64,000 nucleotides of DNA from WJJR01 sp964440935 (GTDB lineage Bacteria; Zixibacteria; MSB-5A5; WJJR01), in contig CAYTTY010000006.1 in NCBI GenBank assembly GCA_964440935.1, positions 1 through 64,000 of the forward strand. The letters are read 5' to 3'. The position numbers and the translations under genes are program-made. The notes under the pieces are model-generated. The model was not told where the DNA came from. It made no database searches and saw nothing but the letters and a program-made list of their open reading frames with translations. Shown here in pieces: positions 40,840-50,612 of the stretch (position 1 is the stretch's first letter; each line of letters opens with the position of its first letter).

Positions 40840-43107
40840 ATGCGTGAATTACGTCGTGACGGAGAGTTGCGTGTCAGTACGACTACCACTCCGGCACGGG
40901 TTGCCGTGCTGGACAGGCTGGTCTACAAGCGCGACTATCGTAAAGCTTTGTTGTTCGCTGACCATCTGGAACAGTCTTCAACAGCGTTCAGCGAACGAGA
41001 CCGTCTACTGATCAAACTGATTCGTGCAGAGAGCCTCGCCTTCTTAGGACGTTACGTTGAATCCGAGAGAATATGTCGACAACTCATTAGTCCGCTAAGG
41101 CTGGGCGCCGAACATGATCTGTATGGACGGTGTTGTCATGTGCTGTCAATCGTCGATTCATATACGGGACGTTTGGAAGAGGCGGTCGACAACGCCAATC
41201 TTGCGCACTACACATTCCGCCGTGCCGAAGACGACTATTGGACGATATCATCTTTGAATTGGCTCGGAGGTGTGTTCTTTCACAAAGGAGATTATGGGCA
41301 GGCGCTACGGTGTTTCGCCAGATGTCGCGATTTGGTTGCATCCAAGCCGGGCTTTGAGCGTTGGGCAGATTTGGCGGCGGAGAATGAGGGCCGAGTTTAC
41401 ATGCTCCTAGGGTCTGCCAAAGACGCGGCGAGCGCGTTCTTGGGAACCAGAAAACACCACGTTGTTCGTCGCGAGCGACTTAATATATACCGGCACGACC
41501 TCTCCCTCGCCTACCTCTGCATCCTCAAACACCAATTCCGCCGCGCCGAGCGCTGCCTTAAGGCGTACACCGCTGAGCACCGCGCGTCGTTCCCCCTTTG
41601 TGAACAGGGCATCTGGTACGAGTACTTCGGCGAGCTGGAATTGTCGCGCGACCGTCTGGCGGAGGCCGAACATCATCTCAAGACGGCAATTCGGATCGGC
41701 GAGCAGTCGGGACCGGATTTGTTGTTGATCGGCCAGTCGCGCCGTCTGCTGGCACAGGTCCATCTGGCAGCGGGTGATCTTCGCGCGGCCCGGGCCGAAT
41801 GTCAGCGTGCGTACGACGCGGTGCGAACTGTCGGCGAACGGATCGAAGTGGCTATTTGCGACCGGATTATGGGCGAGATTCATGAGCGCAGCGGGCAGTC
41901 CGATGACGCGCATCGGTGTTTTGAGTCGTCGATTCGGATGCTGCGGATGATCGGTGCGCGCGTCGAACTGGGACGCACCCTTTTGGCGGCGGCGCAACAG
42001 CGAGCGATCGACCGCCGTCAGCGGTTGGGCCATCTCCTCGAGGCGGAACGGTTGTTCAGTGAAAGCGGAATCGTGCGCTGGGTCGAGCAGGTTCACCAGG
42101 CGTTGCACACTGTCTTTGTGCAGCAGGAGCGCGAACCACCGAAGTTACGTGCGGGGCAGCAGTCCAGCGATACGCCCACGTTTATTACGCGCAATGCCAA
42201 CACGCGCGAGACGCTGCAATTGGCCGAGCGCTGGGCACAATCGGAGTTGGCCATTCTCCTCACCGGGGAAACCGGGACAGGCAAGGATCTCCTCGCGGAG
42301 ATTATCCATAAAAACAGTCCGCGACGCGATAAGCCGTTTGTCGACATCGATCTGAGCACGCTGTCCGATACGATTTGGGAGAGCGAACTCTTCGGACATA
42401 AGAAAGGATCATTCACCGGCGCCGTGACCGACAAAGTTGGTTTGCTTGAATCGGCTGATGGCGGCACGGTGTTTCTCAACGAAATCGGCAATCTGCCGCT
42501 GACCTTGCAGGCAAAGCTGCTTGAGTTTCTGGATACCCACGAGATTCGTCGTGTGGGCGACACGCAGCGGACCAAGCTCGACGTGCGCTTGGTTGCCGCG
42601 ACCAACAGCGATCTGCGCGACGCGGTCGACGAAGGACAATTTCGTTCTGATCTGTACTACCGTCTCAATCAGGCGCACCTGCATCTGATGCCGCTGCGTG
42701 AGCGCACGGAGGACATCCCGGCATTGATTCGTCACTATCTGCGTGACTATGGCGCGACCGAGGACGGGGTGAACACGCTAAACGGCCAGCCGTGGATGCG
42801 GCGGGCGTTGTCGCAACGATGGATCGGCAACGTGCGCCAGTTGTGCGCCTTCATCGGACGGTTGGCGAGTGTGGCCGACCTGCATGATCCGTCGACGTGG
42901 GCGCAGTGGGCGGACTTTCTGCTCAATTACAACGAACGGATCGAGCGGGACGACCGCCGTCAGGAAGAGGAATTCAAGAAGCGTGTGATGAGTGTGCTCG
43001 ACGAGCACGACTGGAATCAACGCGCCAGTGCACGCGAATTGGACATGAATGAAAGCAGCTTGCGGCGGCATTTACGACGATGGGGTGTGGTGCGGCCCGA
43101 TGAGTAG
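40840..43107 (+). CDS. TPR-containing sigma-54-dependent transcriptional activator
   Basis: 755 residues. The N-terminal ~430 residues are TPR-like helical repeats (e.g. LGGVFFHKGDYGQALRCFARC, LELSRDRLAEAEHHLKTAIRIGE). The AAA+ domain (about 445-680) has Walker A GETGTGKD, the sigma-54 contact loop GSFTGA, Walker B GGTVFLNEIG, and FRSDLYYRL with PLRERTEDIP. The C-terminal Fis-type helix-turn-helix is NQRASARELDMNESSLRRHLRRWG. GSFTGA (for GAFTGA) marks it as a true sigma-54 activator. Walker B has Asn where Asp is usual, which might lower ATPase activity. No receiver or GAF domain, so input is probably protein-protein contact via the TPRs. It likely binds the TGCGTC/GACGCA dyads upstream of the two sigma-54-type promoters. 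Confidence 0.88.
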   Translation: MRELRRDGELRVSTTTTPARVAVLDRLVYKRDYRKALLFADHLEQSSTAFSERDRLLIKLIRAESLAFLGRYVESERICRQLISPLRLGAEHDLYGRCCHVLSIVDSYTGRLEEAVDNANLAHYTFRRAEDDYWTISSLNWLGGVFFHKGDYGQALRCFARCRDLVASKPGFERWADLAAENEGRVYMLLGSAKDAASAFLGTRKHHVVRRERLNIYRHDLSLAYLCILKHQFRRAERCLKAYTAEHRASFPLCEQGIWYEYFGELELSRDRLAEAEHHLKTAIRIGEQSGPDLLLIGQSRRLLAQVHLAAGDLRAARAECQRAYDAVRTVGERIEVAICDRIMGEIHERSGQSDDAHRCFESSIRMLRMIGARVELGRTLLAAAQQRAIDRRQRLGHLLEAERLFSESGIVRWVEQVHQALHTVFVQQEREPPKLRAGQQSSDTPTFITRNANTRETLQLAERWAQSELAILLTGETGTGKDLLAEIIHKNSPRRDKPFVDIDLSTLSDTIWESELFGHKKGSFTGAVTDKVGLLESADGGTVFLNEIGNLPLTLQAKLLEFLDTHEIRRVGDTQRTKLDVRLVAATNSDLRDAVDEGQFRSDLYYRLNQAHLHLMPLRERTEDIPALIRHYLRDYGATEDGVNTLNGQPWMRRALSQRWIGNVRQLCAFIGRLASVADLHDPSTWAQWADFLLNYNERIERDDRRQEEEFKKRVMSVLDEHDWNQRASARELDMNESSLRRHLRRWGVVRPDE

Positions 43108-43181
43108 CGACACGTGAGAATGTGATATCAACACCTCTTCTTGTTTCCATTATCCCCCGACAATAATATGGTAAGAGTGGT

Positions 43182-43634
43182 TATAGCAGTTGTCAGAATA
43201 GCTGTCCGATTCCAGCGTGCCGTCACGCGCCCTCGCGTGACCGCTATCTCCTTTCCGGGCAAGGCGTCAATTGAGGGTGGGGCACCCCACACATTATAGC
43301 AATTGTCATAAATCCTTTGCGTTTGGATCAGGGTGCCACGGGCCTTGAGGGGCGTGCGTCCGCGTCTGCACAATCCCCCGTCCATGGGCCTCAAGGGGCG
43401 TGTTGAAAAGCCTGCTGACTATCATCACCTCAGACTGGGGAGGGCGAGGCTCCCGCCGAGCCGCCGTGTGGGACATGCCGTTGCGGCTCGCCGGGAGGCT
43501 CGCCCTCCCGAAGGCTCTGATTCTCGGGGGTTTTGTAACACGTCCCTCAAGGCCCGTGGCACCCTGATGTCATCACGATACACACGGTGCCTCGCTTCTC
43601 CTCAATCGGAAATCTACGGTGACAACCGCTCTAA
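43182..43634. repeat. Two abutting MITE-like elements
   Basis: Left element from 43182 (TATAGCAGTTGTCAGAATAG), containing the GTGCCGTCACGCGCCCTCGC palindrome. A second left end is at 43295 (TATAGCAATTGTCATAAATC), then the GTGCCACGGGCC and GAGGGCGAGGCTCCC arms, ending GTGACAACCGCTCTA at 43634. It separates the activator from the convergent RND pump gene. Confidence 0.75.
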
Positions 43635-43642
43635 TCTGCGAT

Positions 43643-46600
43643 TTACGACTTGGTACGGAGGCGGCCGAGGACATTGTGAATCGATGTATAGGTGACGGGA
43701 ATGAGGATCAGCGTGATCAGAGTGGAGACGACTAGTCCGCCGATGACCGCGCGCGCAAGGGAAGCCTGGATTTCGCCGCCGGCGCCGGTGCCGAAGGACA
43801 GCGGCAGCATACCGAGGACGGTCGTGCTGGCGGTCATCAGAATCGGGCGCAGACGCAACCGTCCCGATGTCATCACCGCATCGTGAACGTTCATCTTCCT
43901 TTCACGCCGCATCAGGTTGATGTAGTCGACCAGCACGATTGCATTGTTAACCACAATGCCGATCAGCATGATGATGCCCATCAGGCTTTGCATGTTCAGC
44001 GAGGTGCCGGTAATCAGCAGGGTCGGCACCACGCCGATGAAGGCGAGCGGCACGGAGACCATGACAATGATGGGATCGAGAAACCGTTCAAACTGCGCCG
44101 CCATGACCATGTAGATCAGAATCACGGCCATGATAATCGACAGGAGGAAGTCATACTGGGCTTCCTGCTGCTCTTCGTATTCGCCGCTGAAGACGATGGA
44201 GAAGCCGCGCGGCAGCGGAAAGTCGCGGAGTTCGTTGCGCAATTCGCCGACGACGTCGCCCAGGGCCGCACCGCTGATGAGATTAGCGGTGATGTACGTG
44301 ACGCGCTGGCCGTTGACGCGTTCGATTTCGGTCGGACTGCGGCGTCGCTCCGTATTGATGACGCTGGAAATGGGGATGATTTCTCCACCCGCTCCGCGAA
44401 CCGAGACATTGCGAATGTCCTGTGTGCTGAGGCGGTCTTCGGGCTGCAATCGCACGATGATTGGGAACTCCTCGCCGCCCTCACGGAAGACACCGGCACG
44501 GCTGCCGCCGACGTTGGTCTGAATGACATTGGCGACCTGGCTGACGGTCAATCCGAGTTCGGCGATCTTCTCGCGATCGACAATCATGTTCTGTTCGGGG
44601 CGTCCTTCGCGGCGGCTGATGCGCACGTCGGCGATCTCAGGCGCGCGTTCCATGATGGTTTTGATGTCGTCGGCGAGACGATCGGCCATGGCGAGATCGT
44701 AGCCGCGCAGTTCTAATTCCACTGCAGCGGCACCGCCGGAACCGAACAACCGCCGGAGCATCCACAGGCCGGATTGGGCATCGACACGGACATTAGCGCC
44801 GGGAATACGTCCTTCGACGTGGCGGCGAATGCGATCCGCCAGAACGAAGCTGTTGATGTCGCGTTCATCGGCGCTTTTGAGAGAGATTTCCACTTCGGCG
44901 TCGCCCGGTCGCATTTCCACCGTCAGGTGTTCGACCTGATCCATGGGAACGACGTCGCGGACGATGACTTCGAGTTCTTGCAGGTACTGATTGACCACGG
45001 CCATGTTGGTTCCCTGGGCCATCTCTAACTCAATGTCGATTTCATCGGCGTCGGTTTGCGGGGCCAGTTCAATCGGCAGGAGTGGCCACAGCAGAACCGT
45101 GCCGACCAGCAATGCGCCGGTCAATCCGAAGACAATTTTGCGATGTATCAGAGCCCGCTCGAGGAACGTGGAGTAGCTGGTTTCCAGACGGGTAAAGAAT
45201 CGTGCCCATCGCGACTGCTTCTTATCGGCATCCGCTTTCTCACGCGGACGGACGGACAGAAAACGGCTGCTGAGCATCGGCACAATCGTCAAGGCGACCA
45301 GCAATGAACACGCCAGTGCGAACACGACCACCAAGGCCAGTTCCTGAAACAACATGCCGGAGATTGTCTGCATGAAGATTACGGGAAGAAAGATGACGCA
45401 CGTCGTCAATGTTGAGGCCACAATCGCACCGGTAACCTGTTTGGTTCCAACGAGGGCGCTTGTCTGCAAGTCTTCCCGGTTTTCACGTAATCGGACAATG
45501 TTCTCCAGCACCACGATGGCATTGTCGACAATCAGCCCGATGCCCAATGCCAATCCGCCGAAACTCATCTGATTCAACGTGAGGCCATTGAAGAACAACA
45601 GTGCAAACGTTGCGATAATTGAAATCGGAATCGACAGGGCGATGATGAACGTTGTCGAACCGTTGCGTAAGAACAGGTAGAGAATAAAGATGGCGAGCAG
45701 TCCGCCCCAGAGCGCCGCGTTCTGGACATTGTTGATCGAATCCTGTATGAACTCACTCTGATCGATGATCATCATCAACTCGATATCATCGCGCTCGAGA
45801 TCGATTTCGTGCATGACGTCGCGAACGTCGGCGGCGACGGCGACGGTATTGGCGCCGGATTGCTTGCGGATACCGAGGCGCACCATCGGCTGTCCGTCGA
45901 TTTGGACCAGCCGATTGACATCTTCGTAGCCGTCGACCACCTCGGCCACGTCACCGACGCGAATCGGTTTACCGTCGATCATCGTGATGATGGTCTGACT
46001 AATTTGGTCGATGGATTGGAATTCGCCGCGCGTGCGGATGTACATGTCGGTGGTGCCTTCGCGCATGTCACCGCCGGGGAGGGTCACGTTTTCGCGTTGA
46101 ATGGCCTCTCGCACGTCGGTGGCCGAGAGCCGGCTGGAGATCAGGCGGTCGCGCTTGAGCTGGACTTCGATTTCGCGGTAGATGCCGCCCCACACGTCGA
46201 CCGAGCCCACCCCCGGAACCTGTTCGAAGCGCTGCGCGAGTTCCCGTTCCAGAATGAGCGTGAGATCGGCCATCGAGTGCGAGCCGCGTGCGCCCAAAAT
46301 GGCGACCGGGAAGTTGTCGGGATCGAACTTCCAGAGTCGGGGTGATTCGACTTCGGGTGGCAGGTCGTCACGAATGCGGTCAAGGGCCGCACGGACATCG
46401 TTGGCGGCCATGTCGACATTCGTTCCCTGCGCGAATTCCAAGCGGACCCGACTGCGTCCTTCCTCGGAGCTGGATCGTATCTCTTCAATGTTCGGAACGC
46501 TGGCAACAGCGTTTTCGACCCGATCGGTGATGATCGTTTCAATCTCTTCGGGGCCTACGTTCGGGTAGGAGGTTGCAACTGTGAGCTGCGGATACTCAAT

Positions 46601-46717
46601 CGGGGGCAACAGATCGACCGGTAGAAAACGGAACGCCATCACGCCGAGCACGATGATGATGAGAAATACCATCGTCGTGGCAATCGGGCGGTTGACAGCG
46701 ATCTTCGTAATATTCAT
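43643..46717 (-). CDS. RND-family efflux pump, inner-membrane transporter (AcrB/HAE1-like)
   Basis: 1024 residues. Typical RND layout: N-terminal TM (PIATTMVFLIIIVLGVMAF), PVDLLPPIEYPQL, first periplasmic domain, TMs 2-6 with GIGLIVDNAIVVLENIVRLREN (TM4 proton-relay region; here Asp-Asn rather than Asp-Asp), second periplasmic domain, and TMs 8-12 with GIVVNNAIVLVDYINLMRRER and RLRPILMTASTTVLGMLPL. It exports small molecules using the proton gradient together with the adaptor encoded 9 bp upstream. No outer-membrane TolC gene is present in the window. Substrate unknown. Confidence 0.95.
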   Translation of the reverse strand: MNITKIAVNRPIATTMVFLIIIVLGVMAFRFLPVDLLPPIEYPQLTVATSYPNVGPEEIETIITDRVENAVASVPNIEEIRSSSEEGRSRVRLEFAQGTNVDMAANDVRAALDRIRDDLPPEVESPRLWKFDPDNFPVAILGARGSHSMADLTLILERELAQRFEQVPGVGSVDVWGGIYREIEVQLKRDRLISSRLSATDVREAIQRENVTLPGGDMREGTTDMYIRTRGEFQSIDQISQTIITMIDGKPIRVGDVAEVVDGYEDVNRLVQIDGQPMVRLGIRKQSGANTVAVAADVRDVMHEIDLERDDIELMMIIDQSEFIQDSINNVQNAALWGGLLAIFILYLFLRNGSTTFIIALSIPISIIATFALLFFNGLTLNQMSFGGLALGIGLIVDNAIVVLENIVRLRENREDLQTSALVGTKQVTGAIVASTLTTCVIFLPVIFMQTISGMLFQELALVVVFALACSLLVALTIVPMLSSRFLSVRPREKADADKKQSRWARFFTRLETSYSTFLERALIHRKIVFGLTGALLVGTVLLWPLLPIELAPQTDADEIDIELEMAQGTNMAVVNQYLQELEVIVRDVVPMDQVEHLTVEMRPGDAEVEISLKSADERDINSFVLADRIRRHVEGRIPGANVRVDAQSGLWMLRRLFGSGGAAAVELELRGYDLAMADRLADDIKTIMERAPEIADVRISRREGRPEQNMIVDREKIAELGLTVSQVANVIQTNVGGSRAGVFREGGEEFPIIVRLQPEDRLSTQDIRNVSVRGAGGEIIPISSVINTERRRSPTEIERVNGQRVTYITANLISGAALGDVVGELRNELRDFPLPRGFSIVFSGEYEEQQEAQYDFLLSIIMAVILIYMVMAAQFERFLDPIIVMVSVPLAFIGVVPTLLITGTSLNMQSLMGIIMLIGIVVNNAIVLVDYINLMRRERKMNVHDAVMTSGRLRLRPILMTASTTVLGMLPLSFGTGAGGEIQASLARAVIGGLVVSTLITLILIPVTYTSIHNVLGRLRTKS

Positions 46718-46726
46718 CGGTTTTGG

Positions 46727-48058
46727 CTATTGTGGTGTGGCTTGTTGATGATCGAGTGACGCCGAATCGCCGGTGGCGGCCTGCTGATGCTGCATAAGGT
46801 CCCGTACGAGGTCTTCGCGCTGGAGTGTTTGCAGAGTCTCGACGCGCTGCCAACTGACCGGGCGGACGCGTGCGACGCCCTGTTGCCCGGCGAACAAGTC
46901 CTGTCCGATGGTGACGACCCATTGATCGGGCTCCACGTTCGACACCGCGACATCCATACGTCCGCGTGCGATGACATCGACCGAGACGAATTCGAACGCC
47001 ACCGGTTCGGTCAGAGCCCTTGATTCGGTGCCTTCTTCGAGTCGTGATACGAATCGATCCAACGAATCAGCCGCAACGTAGACGCCAGTGCCGCCGGTGG
47101 TCGGATTCTCGTAGAGGGCGCTGAGCGGTATCTTGGTCGCTTGCTCGCTTTCACCATAGTGGACATCAACCGTCACGAACATCCCCGGTTTCAACCGACT
47201 GTCAGGGTTGGTCATGTCGATCTCGGCATCGGTGCTGTGTGTGACCGGATGCAGAAACGGCGAAATACGTGACAGTTCCGCCTGGATTGACCCCGAAGGG
47301 AGTGCATCGGCGAGGATGTCGGTGCGCTGCTTCGTTTCGATGTAGTTAAGCATACGATCAGTGAGAACGATCTGGACACGAATGTTGTCGAGCTGTCCGA
47401 GTGTAAACAGGCGTGTATTGTTGGTGACCAGCATGCCGACTTCGGCATTGCGATTGCCGACAGTTCCGTCGACCGGTGCGCGGATGACGGTTTGCTGTAA
47501 CTCTTGCTGGCGTTCGTCCACTTGAGCCTGTGCCTGTTCGACCCGGGCTAGGGCGAGGGCGACGTCCGCCTCGGCGGATTCGGCCTGCGTCGTTATTGTC
47601 TCCAATTCTGCCTCGGAACTCAGATTCTTCTCCGCGAGAGATTGTGCGCGACGCAGTTCGGATTTAATCCGGTTGAGTTCCGCCTCGGCCCGACGGGCTT
47701 GGGCAGCCGCAATCTGAAGATTCGCTTTGGCTTGCTTGAGACGTTCCTCGAATTCGGTCGCCCGCAGGCTGACCAGCGGATCACCCTGGCCGACCAGATC
47801 TCCATTTTCGACATGTACCCGAACGATCGGTGCGGACACTTCCGGATAGATCGCGACCTGGTTTTTGGCTCGAACCACGCCGCTCAGTCGCTCGGTCAGT
47901 GGGAGGGATCCGAATTGGGCCTGCACCGCCTCGACGGCCGGGATGAGGGTACCGGCGGCATTGCCACGATTGGATTCAGACGTGGGTCCACCGCACGACA
48001 GGAAGGCTAAGCCTATAGCGCACAAAAAGATAGCTCGTGTGAGGGGACGCCGGATCAT
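46727..48058 (-). CDS. RND efflux periplasmic adaptor lipoprotein (MFP family)
   Basis: 443 residues. Lipoprotein signal (FLCAIGLAFLSC, Cys about 22). A barrel-sandwich half (VRAKNQVAIYPEVSAPIVRVHVENGDLVGQGDPLVSL) is followed by a long coiled-coil hairpin (about 100-185, rich in AKANLQIAAAQARRAEAELNR and ELQQ), the returning strand TVIRAPVDGTVGNRNAEVGMLV, then beta-barrel and membrane-proximal domains. It links the inner-membrane pump to an outer-membrane channel. First gene of the two-gene operon. Confidence 0.93.
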   Translation of the reverse strand: MIRRPLTRAIFLCAIGLAFLSCGGPTSESNRGNAAGTLIPAVEAVQAQFGSLPLTERLSGVVRAKNQVAIYPEVSAPIVRVHVENGDLVGQGDPLVSLRATEFEERLKQAKANLQIAAAQARRAEAELNRIKSELRRAQSLAEKNLSSEAELETITTQAESAEADVALALARVEQAQAQVDERQQELQQTVIRAPVDGTVGNRNAEVGMLVTNNTRLFTLGQLDNIRVQIVLTDRMLNYIETKQRTDILADALPSGSIQAELSRISPFLHPVTHSTDAEIDMTNPDSRLKPGMFVTVDVHYGESEQATKIPLSALYENPTTGGTGVYVAADSLDRFVSRLEEGTESRALTEPVAFEFVSVDVIARGRMDVAVSNVEPDQWVVTIGQDLFAGQQGVARVRPVSWQRVETLQTLQREDLVRDLMQHQQAATGDSASLDHQQATPQ

Positions 48059-48265
48059 GATGTCGAATATACAGCTTTAGCACAGCCGCAATCCACGACC
48101 AATTACGAACTTTGGCTTAAGGGGATCAGTGTCGGCGGCGAGCCATGTGATGTATTTACCCGAAATACTCGGAGCTTGTTCCAATTGAACCGCGATATCT
48201 GACGGTTGGAAGGGCACGCCAGGGATTGAACAGATAGTCAGTCGAGCAGCGGGTCAGTCAGGCTA
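48059..48265. other. Intergenic region
   Basis: 207 bp between two minus-strand genes. No gene or clear hairpin seen; expected to hold the promoter of the efflux operon. Confidence 0.4.
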
Positions 48266-49702
48266 TTACGAATCGTCGTTGTCCTTATAAAAGCTATGCG
48301 CCGATTCCCAGCGGAGATACAGGTTGAAAAGGACACGGCCGAAGTTCTCGCGGGTGTATTGGGTGTGATGCGGTGACACCTCTTCGCATTCATCGAGCAG
48401 GCGTGACTTGAGTTGACGATGCGTCAATTGCGGGAAGCGGTCGGCAAGTTGTGCGAGATATGCGCTGACCAATGGGGCGGCGAGGCTGGTGCCGGCGCCA
48501 ACTGTGTAATTGTCACCGTCGCACAACGGAAGCATCTTGCGAACACTGTCGGGGACATGGCGCGACAGAGCGGTGATGACCGGCGCACCGACCGCATAGA
48601 GATCGGGTTTTGCCTGCAGCCAGTGACGTGCCGGGCCCTGGCTTGATGAATGCAAAAGGCTGTCGTGCTGCCAGAACCTGGCATACGCGCTGATATCCTC
48701 ACAGACGGAGATGTACGTGTCGTCATCAAGCTTTGAATACGCACCGACCGTGACGACTTCAGGAACGCTGGCGCCGGAGCGGATCTTGTACCCATTGTGA
48801 TTGCTTACGGGCGATGTTGCTTTGACGAGATTGCGCGGGCGCACATCCCAGATGTAGGCATCCCACACGCCGGTGCCGCCGGTAATGGCAATCGTCCATT
48901 CGCCTTCCGCCAGCGGGTTGCCGTTCACACGGCCGCGTCGATACCCGTCGGCGAGATCAATGCGGAACCGGCCCCAGCGGGGCTCCGGCGCCGATTCGCC
49001 ATAGGTGATCATCAGTGTGTCATCGTCGATCAACACACACCCGTCCGGTGAGTTGATCGTGTAGTTGGAGATGTTGTCGGGGCCGATCGGACTGAAGACC
49101 GACTTGCCGCCGGGAGCCGTGACCGTAATCGAGCAGGGCTGGCTGTACGGATACCACACTTCCACGCGACAACGATCCAGTGTATCCGCGACCGTGGCGT
49201 TGATTTCGAGGGTGAATTCACCGGGCAGGTCATCGCGCGCATGCATCCGGCGGTTTTCCTGCTCCGCGTACGCATCGCGATGCCGCGGTCGAATGGACAC
49301 CGTACTGTCATAGTTCTCGTTGCCGGCGGCGACGACGATGCCCTTCAGATATCCACCGAGGCTATACTTATGCAGGAGATCGTAGAGTCGCGACTCGTAC
49401 GGATCACTGAATACATCACGCGGGCCGCGCTTGGAGCCAATGCTCAAATTGATGACGTAATTGCGCTTCAGGACTGTCGTGGCGATGCTATCGACAAAAT
49501 CGAGGGCTGCCAGCAAGCCTTTCGGATAGTCTGAGACATACCAGTCACCCAACATCTTGACAACGATGAGATCGGATGCCGGCGCATTCACCGCCGCGAC
49601 CGAAGCGACTGACGTACCGTGGCCCAGTTCATCGGTGACGAACTCGACACGGTCTGCGACGTGCTCTGCGATGTCGGCACTGTCATAGATGATGCCAGGC
49701 AC
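48266..49702 (-). CDS. Subtilisin-like serine protease, main part (frameshifted from its N-terminus)
   Basis: S8-family protease. This frame is actually open from about 49850, before the first possible start at 49702 (GTG). Those extra 49 codons contain the catalytic Asp region LIAVIDQGIDPHHEAF. Catalytic His in ELGHGTSVASVAA, oxyanion Asn region VVAAGNENYDS, catalytic Ser in GAGTSLAAPLVSAYLAQL. A ~150-residue insert between Asn and Ser parts (ITVTAPGGKSVFSP... DPADGYRRGRVNG region) resembles PPC/P-domain-like beta structure. The N-terminus with the signal sequence lies in the other frame at 49831-50400; a single extra A in the A9 tract (49842-49850) would join them. Confidence 0.8.
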   Translation of the reverse strand: MPGIIYDSADIAEHVADRVEFVTDELGHGTSVASVAAVNAPASDLIVVKMLGDWYVSDYPKGLLAALDFVDSIATTVLKRNYVINLSIGSKRGPRDVFSDPYESRLYDLLHKYSLGGYLKGIVVAAGNENYDSTVSIRPRHRDAYAEQENRRMHARDDLPGEFTLEINATVADTLDRCRVEVWYPYSQPCSITVTAPGGKSVFSPIGPDNISNYTINSPDGCVLIDDDTLMITYGESAPEPRWGRFRIDLADGYRRGRVNGNPLAEGEWTIAITGGTGVWDAYIWDVRPRNLVKATSPVSNHNGYKIRSGASVPEVVTVGAYSKLDDDTYISVCEDISAYARFWQHDSLLHSSSQGPARHWLQAKPDLYAVGAPVITALSRHVPDSVRKMLPLCDGDNYTVGAGTSLAAPLVSAYLAQLADRFPQLTHRQLKSRLLDECEEVSPHHTQYTRENFGRVLFNLYLRWESAHSFYKDNDDS

Positions 49703-49830
49703 ACCGTGGATCAGACGCTGGTCGGGTGACGGTACCGTCTGATCGAAGATGCAGAGCAGACGTGAGGTATTCGATTGTTCTCTAATGAAGGCTTCGTGGT
49801 GCGGATCGATTCCCTGATCGATGACGGCGA

Positions 49831-50400
49831 TCAGCGTGCCTTTTTTTTTGCGTCGCTGTCATCGGTGGAGATGGGCGGACCATCTGTCGGTTCACTGGAG
49901 AGAAACACGCTCGAACCGAGGCTGCCGCCGCTCTCGATACCGGTGATCTTCAGGACCGAGGACACGGAATTCAGGTCGGGCAGGCGGGTGATCGGGAACT
50001 CGCCGTAGAGGACACTCCCGTAACCGTGAACAGAGCTGTTGGTATAACGCTGGACGGCCGTCTGCGCCTCCTGAACAGAGTCTTTGACAACGCTGACCTG
50101 CAATGGCAGCCAGTACTCGCCGTTACGTTGATCGAACTTGACAAAATCGCGATAGAACTCCGGATCGACGACGGTGGAATCAGACTGATCGTCGCCGTTT
50201 TCGGCAACCGTAACGGAGCGGTACAGGTTAACCAGGATCGGGGCGACTTTGCTCATCTCGGTGCCGGACTCTTCGGCACTCACCAGTTGCGGCGACACCC
50301 AGATCAACGCACAGAACAGAAGCGCCACCACGCTTGTCAGCGTGATCCATTTCCCATGTTTACTATGTTCACGTTGCAGCATCATGTCGTCTATTAACAC
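49831..50400 (-). CDS. N-terminal part of the subtilisin-like protease (signal and propeptide region)
   Basis: 189 codons, first start GTG 50400; ATG codons at 50385 and 50382 are alternatives. Signal/anchor segment (WITLTSVVALLFCALIWVSPQLVSA), then a propeptide-like domain (WLPLQVSVVKDSVQEAQTAVQRYTNSSVHGYGSVLYGEFPI), ending DSDAKKKAR at a stop just after nine consecutive A's. With ten A's the frame continues as KKKGTLIAVIDQGID into the protease. So this is either a recent frameshift, an assembly error, or expression by transcriptional slippage. Confidence 0.7.
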   Translation of the reverse strand: MLIDDMMLQREHSKHGKWITLTSVVALLFCALIWVSPQLVSAEESGTEMSKVAPILVNLYRSVTVAENGDDQSDSTVVDPEFYRDFVKFDQRNGEYWLPLQVSVVKDSVQEAQTAVQRYTNSSVHGYGSVLYGEFPITRLPDLNSVSSVLKITGIESGGSLGSSVFLSSEPTDGPPISTDDSDAKKKAR

Positions 50401-50612
50401 TCACTGTTCCATCAGTGCGCGTGAGGAGGACGTTTCGATTCGGACATCAACCTCACGGGCATCCTATCCCCATCACAACGCCTGGAAGCTACGAGCCGTT
50501 GGTCGGAAGTCAAGTTGCAGGCGGGCGGAGGGTGATAATAGGCCTAAGAATTAACCTGCTCTTAACGCAGAGGCACGTCAGAGTGAAGTTTTCCACATCT
50601 GCCCGATTTGCC

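Noticed and set aside
43643..46717. Defective RND pump because of Asp-Asn in TM4
   Set aside because: The DN form at this position occurs in many pumps of this family, as far as I recall, so it is not a sign of inactivity.
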